The notes beneath the pieces are model-generated. The model was not told the DNA's origin. It searched no databases and was given only the letters and a program-made list of their open reading frames with translations. Shown here piece by piece: positions 36,992 to 44,843 of a stretch of 64,000 nucleotides of DNA. The DNA is from Solirubrobacteraceae bacterium. Lineage in GTDB: Bacteria; Actinomycetota; Thermoleophilia; Solirubrobacterales; Solirubrobacteraceae. Numbering within the stretch: the first letter of the stretch is position 1; each line of letters begins with the position of its first letter. The stretch spans positions 62,001 to 126,000 of the forward strand of contig JAUJPF010000003.1 in the NCBI GenBank assembly GCA_030447275.1, read 5' to 3'. A program made the translations under genes and the position numbers.

Positions 36992-39004
36992 TCAGGCGAC
37001 GAGCTCGAGCCGGCGCTCGCGCTCGGGGTCCCCGGCGCGGTACGCCGGCGCCGGCTCCGGGCGCCCGCTGAAGCGCCAGATGTCGCGCAGCAGCCACAGC
37101 ATCAGCCCGCTCAGCGTCAGCAGCGTCCCGATGACGCCGCCGGTGAGCGCCGCCGAGCCGATCCCGCTGTCGGCGCGCGGACCGTCGCCGGTCACGGCGG
37201 CCACTGCGCGTGAGGGGTCGGAGCGGTAGAGCTGCGTCTGCGCGAAGTGGCGCTGGGCGACCTCCCACGCGGGCTTGCGCGTGCCGTCGGCGTAGCTGAC
37301 GAGGCCCTTGTTGTGGATCGCGTCGCGCGGGACGCCCTTGCGCTCGGCGCCGCCGTCCCAGTCCGGCTTGACCGCGAACTCGCGCAGCGTCCAGTAGATC
37401 GCGCCCGAGAGGAAGTCCAGCCGCTTGACGAGCGTGAGGTTGTGGTCGACGTAGCGCGCCTGGAAGGCGAACGTCTCCTTGACCTCCGGCGGTCCCTCCA
37501 TCGTCGACTCGGCGCCGAACTCGGTCATCACCAGCGCCTGGCGGTGGTAGTTGCGCCGGGCCTGGCGCAGGAACGGCTCGAGGTCGTCGAGGTTGCCGGT
37601 CTCGTGCCCCTCGTCGCCCTGGTACCAGCCGAAGTACTGGTTCAGGCCGAGCAGATCGAAGCGCGCGTAGGTCTCCTGCCGCGGGAACCCGGGCCACGCG
37701 ACGAGGTCGACCGAGGTCGGCAGCGTCGGGTCGAGGTCCTCGGTCATCTCGCGCGCGTCGTCGAGGAAGACGCGCGTCGTGTGCAGCTCGTCGGGCCGCG
37801 GCGACAGCTCGTTGGCGACGGAGTGCGTGATCACCGACGGATGGCTGCGCGCCTCGAGCACCGTGCGGCGGACCATCTCGAGCTCGCGCTCGCGGAAGTC
37901 TTTGTGCTTCAGCTGGGCGTCGCGGTGGTAGACCGGCGACTGGCTCCAGACGAGGATCCCCTCCTCGTCGAGCCGGCGCAGCAGCCGCGGGTCGAGCAGG
38001 TAGTGCGCGCGGGTCACGTTGGCGCCGACCGCCTTCAGCTCGGCGACCGTGCGCTCGACGTCGGCGTTGGTCATTGCGGGTCCGCGGCCGGCGACGTCCT
38101 CCTGGATCGACGCGCCGCGCAGGTCGAGCCTGCGGCCGTTCAGCTCGAGGCGCCCGCGGCGGACGGTCACGCTGCGCAGGCCGACGCGGCTCTGCTCGGC
38201 GTGCTCGACGCGCGTCCCCAGCCGGGCCTGGACCGTCGCCGCGTACAGCGTCGGCTGCTCCGGCGCCCACAGCTCGGGTCGCGCGACCGGCACCGCGAGC
38301 TGGACGCGCGCCCGCTCCCCGGGCGCGACCGTCCGCACGCGGACGGTGTTCTGCGCGGCGCGTCCGCGCGGCGACGCCACGCGTACGGCGACGTACGGGC
38401 GCACCGGCTCGCCGGTGCGGTTCGTCAGCCACGTGTCGACGAGGACCTGCGCGCGGCAGCGCCCCTCGCAGTCGACCTTGCTCAGGAGGCCGGTGTCGCG
38501 CAGCTCGACCCGCCCGCGGGGGACCAGCGAGACGGCGCGCGTGATCCCGCCCCAGTTCCACCAGCCCTCGCGGTAGCCCGGCGTGCGGCGGTTGTCGACG
38601 CGGACGACGAGCACGTTGTCCTCGCCGGGGCGCAGCCCCTTGGCCGGCAGCATGAACGGCGTGTACGGGCGGCTGTTGCGCCCGACGAGCCGGCCGTTGA
38701 GGTAGACCTCCGAGCGCCGGCGGACCTGGCCGAAGCGCAGCGCCCACGCCCGCCCGCTCGTCGTCGCCGGCCCGCGGAAGGTGGTCCGGTACCAGGCGAT
38801 CCGCCCGCCCCACACGGCCATCGTCGGGTCGGGGTCCATCACGTGCGGGACGTCGATCGCGCGCCACGGGCCCTCCGCCTCGTACGAGAACTCCCAGCGC
38901 TGGTCGATCGGCAGCGTCCCGCGCACGTCGGCGGACGCCGCGGCGGGGGCGAGCGCGAGCAGCGCGAGGGCGAGGGGGAGGAGGAGGCGCACGGCGGCGG
39001 ACAT
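36992..39004 (-). CDS. Secreted, membrane-anchored glycoside hydrolase family 2 enzyme
   Basis: 670 residues. Signal peptide (LLLPLALALLALAPAAASA), a jelly-roll sugar-binding domain (AWYRTTFRGP, VYLNGRLVG, VDNRR), an Ig-like domain (~190-300) and a TIM barrel starting at LDLRGASIQEDV. Acid/base Glu399 in HSVANELSP and nucleophile Glu495 in MTEFGAES match the GH2 pattern (beta-galactosidase, glucuronidase or mannosidase). After the barrel comes a membrane helix (ALTGGVIGTLLTLSGLMLWLL) and a basic tail, so the enzyme is displayed on the cell surface. Substrate unknown. A homologue lies at 53376-55274. Confidence 0.87.
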   Translation of the reverse strand: MSAAVRLLLPLALALLALAPAAASADVRGTLPIDQRWEFSYEAEGPWRAIDVPHVMDPDPTMAVWGGRIAWYRTTFRGPATTSGRAWALRFGQVRRRSEVYLNGRLVGRNSRPYTPFMLPAKGLRPGEDNVLVVRVDNRRTPGYREGWWNWGGITRAVSLVPRGRVELRDTGLLSKVDCEGRCRAQVLVDTWLTNRTGEPVRPYVAVRVASPRGRAAQNTVRVRTVAPGERARVQLAVPVARPELWAPEQPTLYAATVQARLGTRVEHAEQSRVGLRSVTVRRGRLELNGRRLDLRGASIQEDVAGRGPAMTNADVERTVAELKAVGANVTRAHYLLDPRLLRRLDEEGILVWSQSPVYHRDAQLKHKDFRERELEMVRRTVLEARSHPSVITHSVANELSPRPDELHTTRVFLDDAREMTEDLDPTLPTSVDLVAWPGFPRQETYARFDLLGLNQYFGWYQGDEGHETGNLDDLEPFLRQARRNYHRQALVMTEFGAESTMEGPPEVKETFAFQARYVDHNLTLVKRLDFLSGAIYWTLREFAVKPDWDGGAERKGVPRDAIHNKGLVSYADGTRKPAWEVAQRHFAQTQLYRSDPSRAVAAVTGDGPRADSGIGSAALTGGVIGTLLTLSGLMLWLLRDIWRFSGRPEPAPAYRAGDPERERRLELVA

Positions 39005-39019
39005 TGTGACGCAGGCGCC

Positions 39020-39886
39020 CTACGTCTCGGCCAGGCGCTCGAGCCGATCGGCAAGTCGGCGCATCCCCAGTCCCCGCGCGGCGGCGGCTCCGGCGAGCCA
39101 GTCCGTCGGCCGGTCCGGCGGCGGATCGAGCGGCACGGGCACGAGGGTCGCGATCTCGCGGAAGGCCCTCAGCTCCTCGGCGCTCTCGCGCAGGGCGGCG
39201 CCGATCCGCGGGCGCAGCCGCACGGAGGCGGCGATGACGGCGTCGAGCGTCCCGTGCTCACGGAGGAGGTCCTTCGCCGTCTTCTCGCCGATCCCCTTTG
39301 CGCCCGGCAGTCCGTCGCTCGGGTCGCCGCGCAGCGCGATGAAGTCCGGCACCTGCTCGGGGGCGACGCCGTAGCGCTTGCGCACCTGGTCAGGCCCGAT
39401 CAGCTCCGGCCCGTCCTTCGCTCCGCGCGGGAAGAGGACGGACACGGAGTCCGACACGCACTGGAACATGTCGCGGTCGCCCGTGTAGAGCAGCGCGGTG
39501 CCCCCGGCCTCGGTCTCGGCGGAGGCCAGCGCGCCGAGCAGGTCGTCGGCCTCGAGCGAGTCGTGGTCGGTCACGTACCAGCCGAACGCCCCGAAGAAGT
39601 CCTCGGCGCGGGCCCACTGCTGCGCCAGCTCCTCCGGCATCGGCGGCCGGTCGGCGTGGTAGCGGGGGTAGAGCTCGACGCGGTAGGTCGCCGAGTCGGG
39701 GCCGAAGCAGAAGACGACCGCCCGCGGGTCGTGCCTCTCGATCGCCCACAGCAGCAGGTTGACGGTGCCCAGCAACGCGTTGACCGGGTGGCCCTCTTCG
39801 TCGGTGATCGACGTGGGTAGGGCGAAGAACGCCCGGTACAGCAGCGAGGGCGCGTCGACGGCGAGCAGCGGTCCGGGGGCGTTCAC
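39020..39886 (-). CDS. Stand-alone 5'-3' exonuclease (PolA N-domain type)
   Basis: 288 residues. Flap/5' nuclease without polymerase part. Acidic metal ligands in VDAPSLLYRAFFALP, VVFCFGPD, SLEADDLLGALA and YTGDRDMFQCV; RGDPSDGLPGAKGIGEKTAKDLL is the helix-hairpin-helix DNA clamp. It removes RNA primers or flaps, acting beside DNA polymerase I. GTG start gives NAPGPLLAVDAPS. Its start is 19 bases from the divergent AarF gene and it ends 16 bases from the glycosidase start. Confidence 0.9.
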   Translation of the reverse strand: MNAPGPLLAVDAPSLLYRAFFALPTSITDEEGHPVNALLGTVNLLLWAIERHDPRAVVFCFGPDSATYRVELYPRYHADRPPMPEELAQQWARAEDFFGAFGWYVTDHDSLEADDLLGALASAETEAGGTALLYTGDRDMFQCVSDSVSVLFPRGAKDGPELIGPDQVRKRYGVAPEQVPDFIALRGDPSDGLPGAKGIGEKTAKDLLREHGTLDAVIAASVRLRPRIGAALRESAEELRAFREIATLVPVPLDPPPDRPTDWLAGAAAARGLGMRRLADRLERLAET

Positions 39887-39904
39887 GGCCCGTACCCCAT
39901 CAGA

Positions 39905-41230
39905 ATGCCCAAGCTCCCGACCTCCCGGATCGCCCGCACCGCCAAGTTCGGCCGCATGGTCGGCGGCGCCGCGATCAAGCGCAACGACCCGGTGGCGGTC
40001 GCCGACCAGCTCGTCACGCAGCTCGGGCAGATGAAGGGCGCGGCGATGAAGATCGGCCAGGTCCTCTCGACGATCGACTTCGACATCGTCGAAGAGAGCG
40101 AGCGCGAGGCGTTCAAGGAGCGGCTCGCCTCGCTGCGCGACGCCGCCCCGACCGTCCCCTTCGCGCGGATGGAGAAGGTCCTGCGCGCCGAGCTGGGAGG
40201 CCCGGTCTCCGGCACCTTCGCCGAGCTCGACTCCGAGCCGGTCGCGGCCGCCTCGATCGGGCAGGTCTACCGGGCGCGTACGCACGACGGCCGCGACGTG
40301 GCGGTGAAGGTGCAGTACCCCGGCGTCGCCGAGGCGGTCGAGACCGACCTGCGCAACATGGCCATGCTGTTCCCGCTCGTGCGGCGCCTCGCGCCGGGGC
40401 TCGACGTCAAGGCGCTCGGCGGCGAGCTGCGCGAGCGGATCTCCGAGGAGCTCGACTACGAGCTCGAGGCCCAGCACCAGCGGCGCGTCGCGCGCGTCTT
40501 CCGCGGCCACCCGCACGTGCTCGTCCCCGGCGTCGACACCGCGCTCTCGACCCGGCGCGTGCTCGTGACCGAGTTCGTCTCCGGATCGGGGTTCGCGGCC
40601 GTCAAACAGCTCGACGAGGGGATGCGCGATCGCTTCGCCGAGATCGTCTACCGCTTCTTCTGGGGGCTCCTCTCTCACGAGAGCCTGGTGGCCGGCGACC
40701 CGCATCCGGGCAACTACCTGCTCTGCGACGACGGGCGGGTCTGCTTCCTCGACTTCGGCCTCATGCGCGCGATCGACGCGCGCTACCTCGACGACGAGCG
40801 GGCGCTCGCCCGCGCGGTCATCGCCGGCGACGCGCCGGCGGTGCACGGGCTGCTGGCCTCGCTCGGCTACCTGCCCGACCCCTCGAGCTTCGCGCCCGAC
40901 CAGGTCTTCGAGCAGATCGCCGACGCGGGCGCGTGGTTCTTCGTCCCCGGCTTCCGCCGCCTCGACCCCGAGTACGTGCGCGTCCACATGGAGGCGACCG
41001 GCTCGCCCCGCTCGCCGCACTTCGAGCACATGCGCCGCCAGACCCTGCCGCCGCAGGCGCTGCTGCTGCGGCGGATGGAGGGGCTCTTGTTCAGCGTCCT
41101 GGGCGAGCTGCGCGCGGGAGCCGACTGGGGCCTGCTGGCGCGCGAGTACATCGACGAGGCGCCGCCGTCGACGGCCATCGGTCTACAAGACCGTGCATTT
41201 TGGTCGAGACGGGCGCCGGTCACCCGCTAG
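39905..41230 (+). CDS. ABC1/AarF/UbiB-family atypical kinase
   Basis: 441 residues. UbiB-type protein kinase-like fold: the family-specific K-x-G-Q motif in MKGAAMKIGQVLST, an Ala-rich nucleotide loop (AAASIGQVYRA), the lysine in VAVKVQYPGV, catalytic GDPHPGNYLL and metal-binding FLDFGLM. Members support ubiquinone/menaquinone or other isoprenoid lipid metabolism, acting as ATPases. No C-terminal membrane helices are obvious, unlike E. coli UbiB. Followed 33 bases later by the GGDEF gene. Confidence 0.9.
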   Translation: MPKLPTSRIARTAKFGRMVGGAAIKRNDPVAVADQLVTQLGQMKGAAMKIGQVLSTIDFDIVEESEREAFKERLASLRDAAPTVPFARMEKVLRAELGGPVSGTFAELDSEPVAAASIGQVYRARTHDGRDVAVKVQYPGVAEAVETDLRNMAMLFPLVRRLAPGLDVKALGGELRERISEELDYELEAQHQRRVARVFRGHPHVLVPGVDTALSTRRVLVTEFVSGSGFAAVKQLDEGMRDRFAEIVYRFFWGLLSHESLVAGDPHPGNYLLCDDGRVCFLDFGLMRAIDARYLDDERALARAVIAGDAPAVHGLLASLGYLPDPSSFAPDQVFEQIADAGAWFFVPGFRRLDPEYVRVHMEATGSPRSPHFEHMRRQTLPPQALLLRRMEGLLFSVLGELRAGADWGLLAREYIDEAPPSTAIGLQDRAFWSRRAPVTR

Positions 41231-41263
41231 CACGGTTCAAGGGGGGTACGCGGGCTGCCGACT

Positions 41264-42298
41264 GTGGTGGCAATGAACCCGCCCGCGGGACATCGTGCGA
41301 ACGAGCGGCTGCTGATCGGCCGGCTCGCCGGCCTGCTCTTCCTGGTCGGCGCGCTGGGCTCGATCCCGGTCAACCAGCTCTTCGAGCCGGCCGTCGACGC
41401 GCGCGCGCACTTGGTCACGGCGCTCGGCGTCGCGTCGGGCCTGCTGTGCTTCGTGCTGCCGTGGGACCGCATCGCCGAGCGCCGGTTCCACGTGCTCCCG
41501 CCGATCGCCGCGATCGAGGTCGCGCTGACGATGTGGGGCGTCTCGCCGCACGGTCTCGCCTACTCGTGGTTCCTCGTCTTCATCGTCGTCTTCGCGGGCT
41601 ACGCGTTCGAGTCGCGCAAGGCCGTCGCCGCGCACTCGCTGTGGGCGTCCGCCGTGCTGGCGGTCCCGATCGTCACGACGACTGACGACCGCATGGTCAA
41701 CGCGGTCGCCGAGTCGCTGATCGCGCTGCCGATCCTGCTCGTCACCGCCGGCGTCGTCGTCCACCTGCGCGAGCGCCTCACCTCGGCGATCGCCGCCGTC
41801 GGCGCCGAGGCGCGGCTCGACCCGCTCACCGGCGTCGGCAACTACCGGCTGCTCGACGAGCGCCTGCGCTACGAGGTCCTGCGCCACCGGCGCACGGGCC
41901 GGCCGCTCTCGGTCGTCGTGCTCGACCTCGACAACTTCAAGGCGGTCAACGACGTCCTCGGCCACCTCGCGGGCGACCAGCTCCTGCGCGAGGTCGCCGA
42001 GTCGCTGCGCAAGAGCGTCCGCGAGGCCGACACCGTCATCCGCCAGGGCGGCGACGAGTTCTGCATCGTCGCCCCGGAGACGAGCGCCGACGAGGCCGCT
42101 CTCCTCGTGGGGCGCGTCAAGCACGCGCTCCGCGGCCTCGTCGCCGTCGGCGAGCCGCTGTCGACCAGCGCCGGCTGCGCGACGTTCCCCGACGACGCGA
42201 CGTCGCCGGAGCTCCTCCTCGCGCAGGCCGACCACGAGCAGCGCCGCGACAAGGCGGCGGGCCGGGGCGGCCGGGCGACGCTGCGCGCCGTGCGCTGA
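41264..42298 (+). CDS. Diguanylate cyclase (GGDEF) with six-helix membrane domain
   Basis: 344 residues. About six membrane helices (residues ~15-170, for example LLIGRLAGLLFLVGALGS and WFLVFIVVFAGYAF) form an MASE-like sensor. The GGDEF domain follows: DPLTGVGNYRLLDERL, VVLDLDNFKAVNDVLGHLAGD, and active-site RQGGDEFCIV. No R-x-x-D inhibitory site is obvious before the motif. It should make cyclic di-GMP from GTP. Start GTG 41264 or ATG 41273 (in frame); the latter is equally likely. Confidence 0.9.
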   Translation: MVAMNPPAGHRANERLLIGRLAGLLFLVGALGSIPVNQLFEPAVDARAHLVTALGVASGLLCFVLPWDRIAERRFHVLPPIAAIEVALTMWGVSPHGLAYSWFLVFIVVFAGYAFESRKAVAAHSLWASAVLAVPIVTTTDDRMVNAVAESLIALPILLVTAGVVVHLRERLTSAIAAVGAEARLDPLTGVGNYRLLDERLRYEVLRHRRTGRPLSVVVLDLDNFKAVNDVLGHLAGDQLLREVAESLRKSVREADTVIRQGGDEFCIVAPETSADEAALLVGRVKHALRGLVAVGEPLSTSAGCATFPDDATSPELLLAQADHEQRRDKAAGRGGRATLRAVR

Positions 42299-42308
42299 CC
42301 GCGTGCGC

Positions 42309-42314
42309 TAGCGT
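42309..42314 (+). promoter_or_regulatory. -10 element of a leaderless promoter (MaoC gene)
   Basis: TAGCGT, seven bases before the ATG of the MaoC gene. Confidence 0.42.
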
Positions 42315-42321
42315 CGCGTCG

Positions 42322-42777
42322 ATGCTGACCGTCAACGGGATCGACGACCTCAAGACGCGCATCGGCCAGGAGCTGGGCGTCAGCGACTGGCACGAGGTCA
42401 CCCAGGAGAACATCGACAAGTTCGCCGAGGTGACCGGCGACCACCAGTGGATCCACGTCGATCCCGAGCGCGCGAAGGAGACGCCGTTCGGCGGAACGAT
42501 CGCCCACGGCTACTACACGCTCTCGCTCGCGCCCCGCTTCTCCTACGACCTGTTCCAGCTCGAGGGCGTCGCCTTCGGTCTCAACTACGGCCTCAACAGG
42601 GTCCGCTTCCCCGCGCCGATGCCGGTCGGCGGCCGCGTCCGCATGCGGATGGAGCTCCAGTCGGTCGACGACATCCCCGGCGGCGCCCAGATCACGATGA
42701 AGCTGACCTTCGAGAGCGAGGGCGGCGAGAAGCCGGTCTGCGTCGCGGAGTCGCTCTCGCGGGTCTTCGCGGGCTAG
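42322..42777 (+). CDS. MaoC-like (R)-enoyl-CoA hydratase
   Basis: 151 residues, hot-dog fold. FAEVTGDHQWIHVDPERA contains the hydratase-2 motif with catalytic Asp and His; FGGTIAHGYYTLSLAP is the conserved following helix. Hydrates trans-2-enoyl-CoA to (R)-3-hydroxyacyl-CoA in acyl-CoA metabolism. Close to MaoC-type proteins of about 150 residues found in actinobacteria. It precedes the AbiEi/DUF559 and acyl-CoA dehydrogenase genes but has its own promoter. Confidence 0.9.
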   Translation: MLTVNGIDDLKTRIGQELGVSDWHEVTQENIDKFAEVTGDHQWIHVDPERAKETPFGGTIAHGYYTLSLAPRFSYDLFQLEGVAFGLNYGLNRVRFPAPMPVGGRVRMRMELQSVDDIPGGAQITMKLTFESEGGEKPVCVAESLSRVFAG

Positions 42778-42792
42778 GGGGCGAGCCACCGC

Positions 42793-43671
42793 GTGGCGCA
42801 CCCTCGTGGGGGTGTGGCAGCTAGACCACCCATACCGGGGCCTGCCTGGACCACCCTCGCCAATCGGCAGCACGGGATGGTTTCCCGCGAGCAGTTGCTG
42901 GCATGCGGGGTGCACCGGCGGCGGATCGAGCGGGCGCTTCGGGACGGGCGGCTGCACCGCATCCACCGGGGCGTGTACGCCATCGGCCACACGGCGCTGA
43001 GTCAGGAGGCGCGCTGGATGGCGGCGGTGCTCGCCGCGGGACCGGGGACGGTGCTCAGCCACCGCAGCGCCGCTCACCTCTGGGGCATCAGCAGCCGCTC
43101 ACCCTCCCTCGTCGAGGTGACCACGCCGCGCAGCACCAGGAACGTCCGGAGCGTGACCGTCCACCGCACACGCCGGCTGGAACCGAGCGACCACACGACG
43201 CGCGACGGCATCCCGACGACGACACTCAAGCGCACCCTCGTCGACCTCGCCGGAAGCCCCGCCTTCGACCGAGCGCTCCACCAGGCCGAGATCCTCTTCG
43301 GTGCCCAGGAGCTGAGCGCCGCGCGGATCCCCGGGAGGAAGCTCGCCCCGAGCGACGCAGACCGCAGCCGCAGCGCGCTCGAGCGCGACTTCAAGCGCCT
43401 CTGCCGGCGCCACGGCATCCCTCCACCCGAGAACAACGTCCGCATCGCCGGCTTCGAGGTGGACTTCCTGTGGCGCGACGCGGGCCTCGTCGCCGAGGTC
43501 GACGGCTGGCGCTTCCACCGCCCGCGCCACGCCTTCGAGACGGATCGGCGAAGGGACGCGGTACTCGTGAGGGAGGGGATGCGGGCCGTGCGCTTCACCC
43601 ACCGTCAGGTGACGCAGCACCCGCACGAGGTCGCCGCGACCCTGCGCGCGGCGCTAGCGTCCGCCGCATGA
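42793..43671 (+). CDS. AbiEi-type antitoxin domain fused to DUF559 (Vsr-like nuclease fold)
   Basis: 292 residues. N-terminal winged-helix AbiEi-like domain: RQHGMVSREQLLACGVHRRRIERALRDGRLHRIHRGVYAIG, followed by the antitoxin-like middle region (GTVLSHRSAAHLWGI). The C-terminal ~90 residues are DUF559, a PD-(D/E)XK fold related to Vsr: FEVDFLWRDAGLVAEVDGWRFH (Asp and Glu-x-Asp), DRRRDAVLVREGMRAVRFTHRQV. No AbiEii-type toxin lies next to it. Very widespread in actinobacteria and of unknown role. GTG start not firm; SREQL is about 35 residues in. Its stop overlaps the acyl-CoA dehydrogenase ATG. Confidence 0.8.
   Translation: MAHPRGGVAARPPIPGPAWTTLANRQHGMVSREQLLACGVHRRRIERALRDGRLHRIHRGVYAIGHTALSQEARWMAAVLAAGPGTVLSHRSAAHLWGISSRSPSLVEVTTPRSTRNVRSVTVHRTRRLEPSDHTTRDGIPTTTLKRTLVDLAGSPAFDRALHQAEILFGAQELSAARIPGRKLAPSDADRSRSALERDFKRLCRRHGIPPPENNVRIAGFEVDFLWRDAGLVAEVDGWRFHRPRHAFETDRRRDAVLVREGMRAVRFTHRQVTQHPHEVAATLRAALASAA
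43655..43660 (+). promoter_or_regulatory. -10 element before the acyl-CoA dehydrogenase
   Basis: TAGCGT, seven bases before the ATG, inside the end of the preceding gene. Same hexamer as before MaoC, the LVIVD gene and the TSP3 gene. Confidence 0.4.
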
Positions 43672-44843
43672 CCGCGATGCAGCCGATCCTTCCGCTCGTC
43701 CCCTCCGACGAGGAGGTCGAGATGCGGCGCACGGTCGCCGCGATCTGCTCGGACTTCGGCCCGGCGTACATGCGCCGCCAGAGCGAGGCGGAGGAGCCGC
43801 CGAGCGAGCTGTGGGACGCGCTCGCCTCGCGCGGCTACCTCGGCGTCAACCTGCCGGAGCGCTACGGCGGCGGCGGGCTGGGGATGAGCGCGCTGGCGGC
43901 GGTGGCGGAGGAGATCAGCGGCGCCGGATGCTCGCTGCTGCTGATCGTCGTGTCGCCCGCGATCGTCGGGTCGATCCTCGTCAAGCACGGCACCGAGGAG
44001 CAGCGCGAGCGGTGGCTGCCGGGCATCGCGGCGGGCACGACGCGCGTCGCGTTCGCGATCACCGAGCCGGACGCCGGCTCGAACTCGCACCAGATCTCGG
44101 CCGCGGCGACGCGCGTCGCCGGCGGCTACTCGCTGCGGGGCACGAAGACGTACATCTCCGGCGTCGAGGACGCGCAGGCAGTCCTCGTCGTCGCGCGGCT
44201 GCGCGGCGACGACGGGCAGCTCGGGCTGCCGCTGCTCGCGCTCGTCGACGCCGACGCCGCCGGCCTCGAGCGCCAGCACATCCCGACGGCGCTGAGGGCA
44301 GCCGACCGGCAATGGCAGCTCTTCCTCGACGACGTCGTCGTGCCCGCCGACCGCATCGTGGGAGGCGAGCAGGCCGGTCTGAAGGCGGCCTTCGACGGCC
44401 TCAACCCGGAGCGGATCATGGGCGCCGCAGTCGCGACCGGGGCGGGAAGACGCGCGCTGAAGATCGCGAGCGACTACGCCCGCGACCGCAAGGTGTGGAA
44501 CGGCATCCCGATCGGCGCCCACCAGGGCCTCTCGCACCCGCTCGCGCAGGCCAAGGTCGAGCTCGAGCTGGCGCGGCTGATGACCCAGAAGGCGGCGGCG
44601 CTCTACGACGCCGGAGCCCCCGCCGGCGAGCCGTCGAACATGGCCAAGTACGCGGCGGCCGAGGCGGCGATCCACTGCGTCGACCAGGCCATCCAGATCC
44701 ACGGCGGCAACGGCTTCGCGCTCGAGTACGGGCTCACCGACATGTACTGGGGCGTCCGCCTCGTCCGCACCGCGCCGGTCAGCCGCGAGATGATCCTCAA
44801 CTACGTCGCCGAGCACTCGCTCGGCCTGCCCCGGAGCTACTAG
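43668..44843 (+). CDS. Acyl-CoA dehydrogenase
   Basis: 391 residues, FAD flavoprotein that makes enoyl-CoA from acyl-CoA and passes electrons to ETF. GYLGVNLPERYGGGGLGMSALAAVAEEI, FAITEPDAGSNSHQIS (usual A-x-T-E-P-x-A-G-S-D), YSLRGTKTYISG, and C-terminal IQIHGGNGFALEYGLTDMYW are family signatures. The hydratase MaoC upstream would act on its product; together with mce this supports acyl-CoA breakdown. Substrate length unknown. Confidence 0.92.
   Translation: MTAMQPILPLVPSDEEVEMRRTVAAICSDFGPAYMRRQSEAEEPPSELWDALASRGYLGVNLPERYGGGGLGMSALAAVAEEISGAGCSLLLIVVSPAIVGSILVKHGTEEQRERWLPGIAAGTTRVAFAITEPDAGSNSHQISAAATRVAGGYSLRGTKTYISGVEDAQAVLVVARLRGDDGQLGLPLLALVDADAAGLERQHIPTALRAADRQWQLFLDDVVVPADRIVGGEQAGLKAAFDGLNPERIMGAAVATGAGRRALKIASDYARDRKVWNGIPIGAHQGLSHPLAQAKVELELARLMTQKAAALYDAGAPAGEPSNMAKYAAAEAAIHCVDQAIQIHGGNGFALEYGLTDMYWGVRLVRTAPVSREMILNYVAEHSLGLPRSY

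Noticed and set aside
42793..43671. Complete AbiE-type toxin-antitoxin system
   Set aside because: No nucleotidyltransferase toxin gene is adjacent; the neighbours are MaoC and acyl-CoA dehydrogenase.
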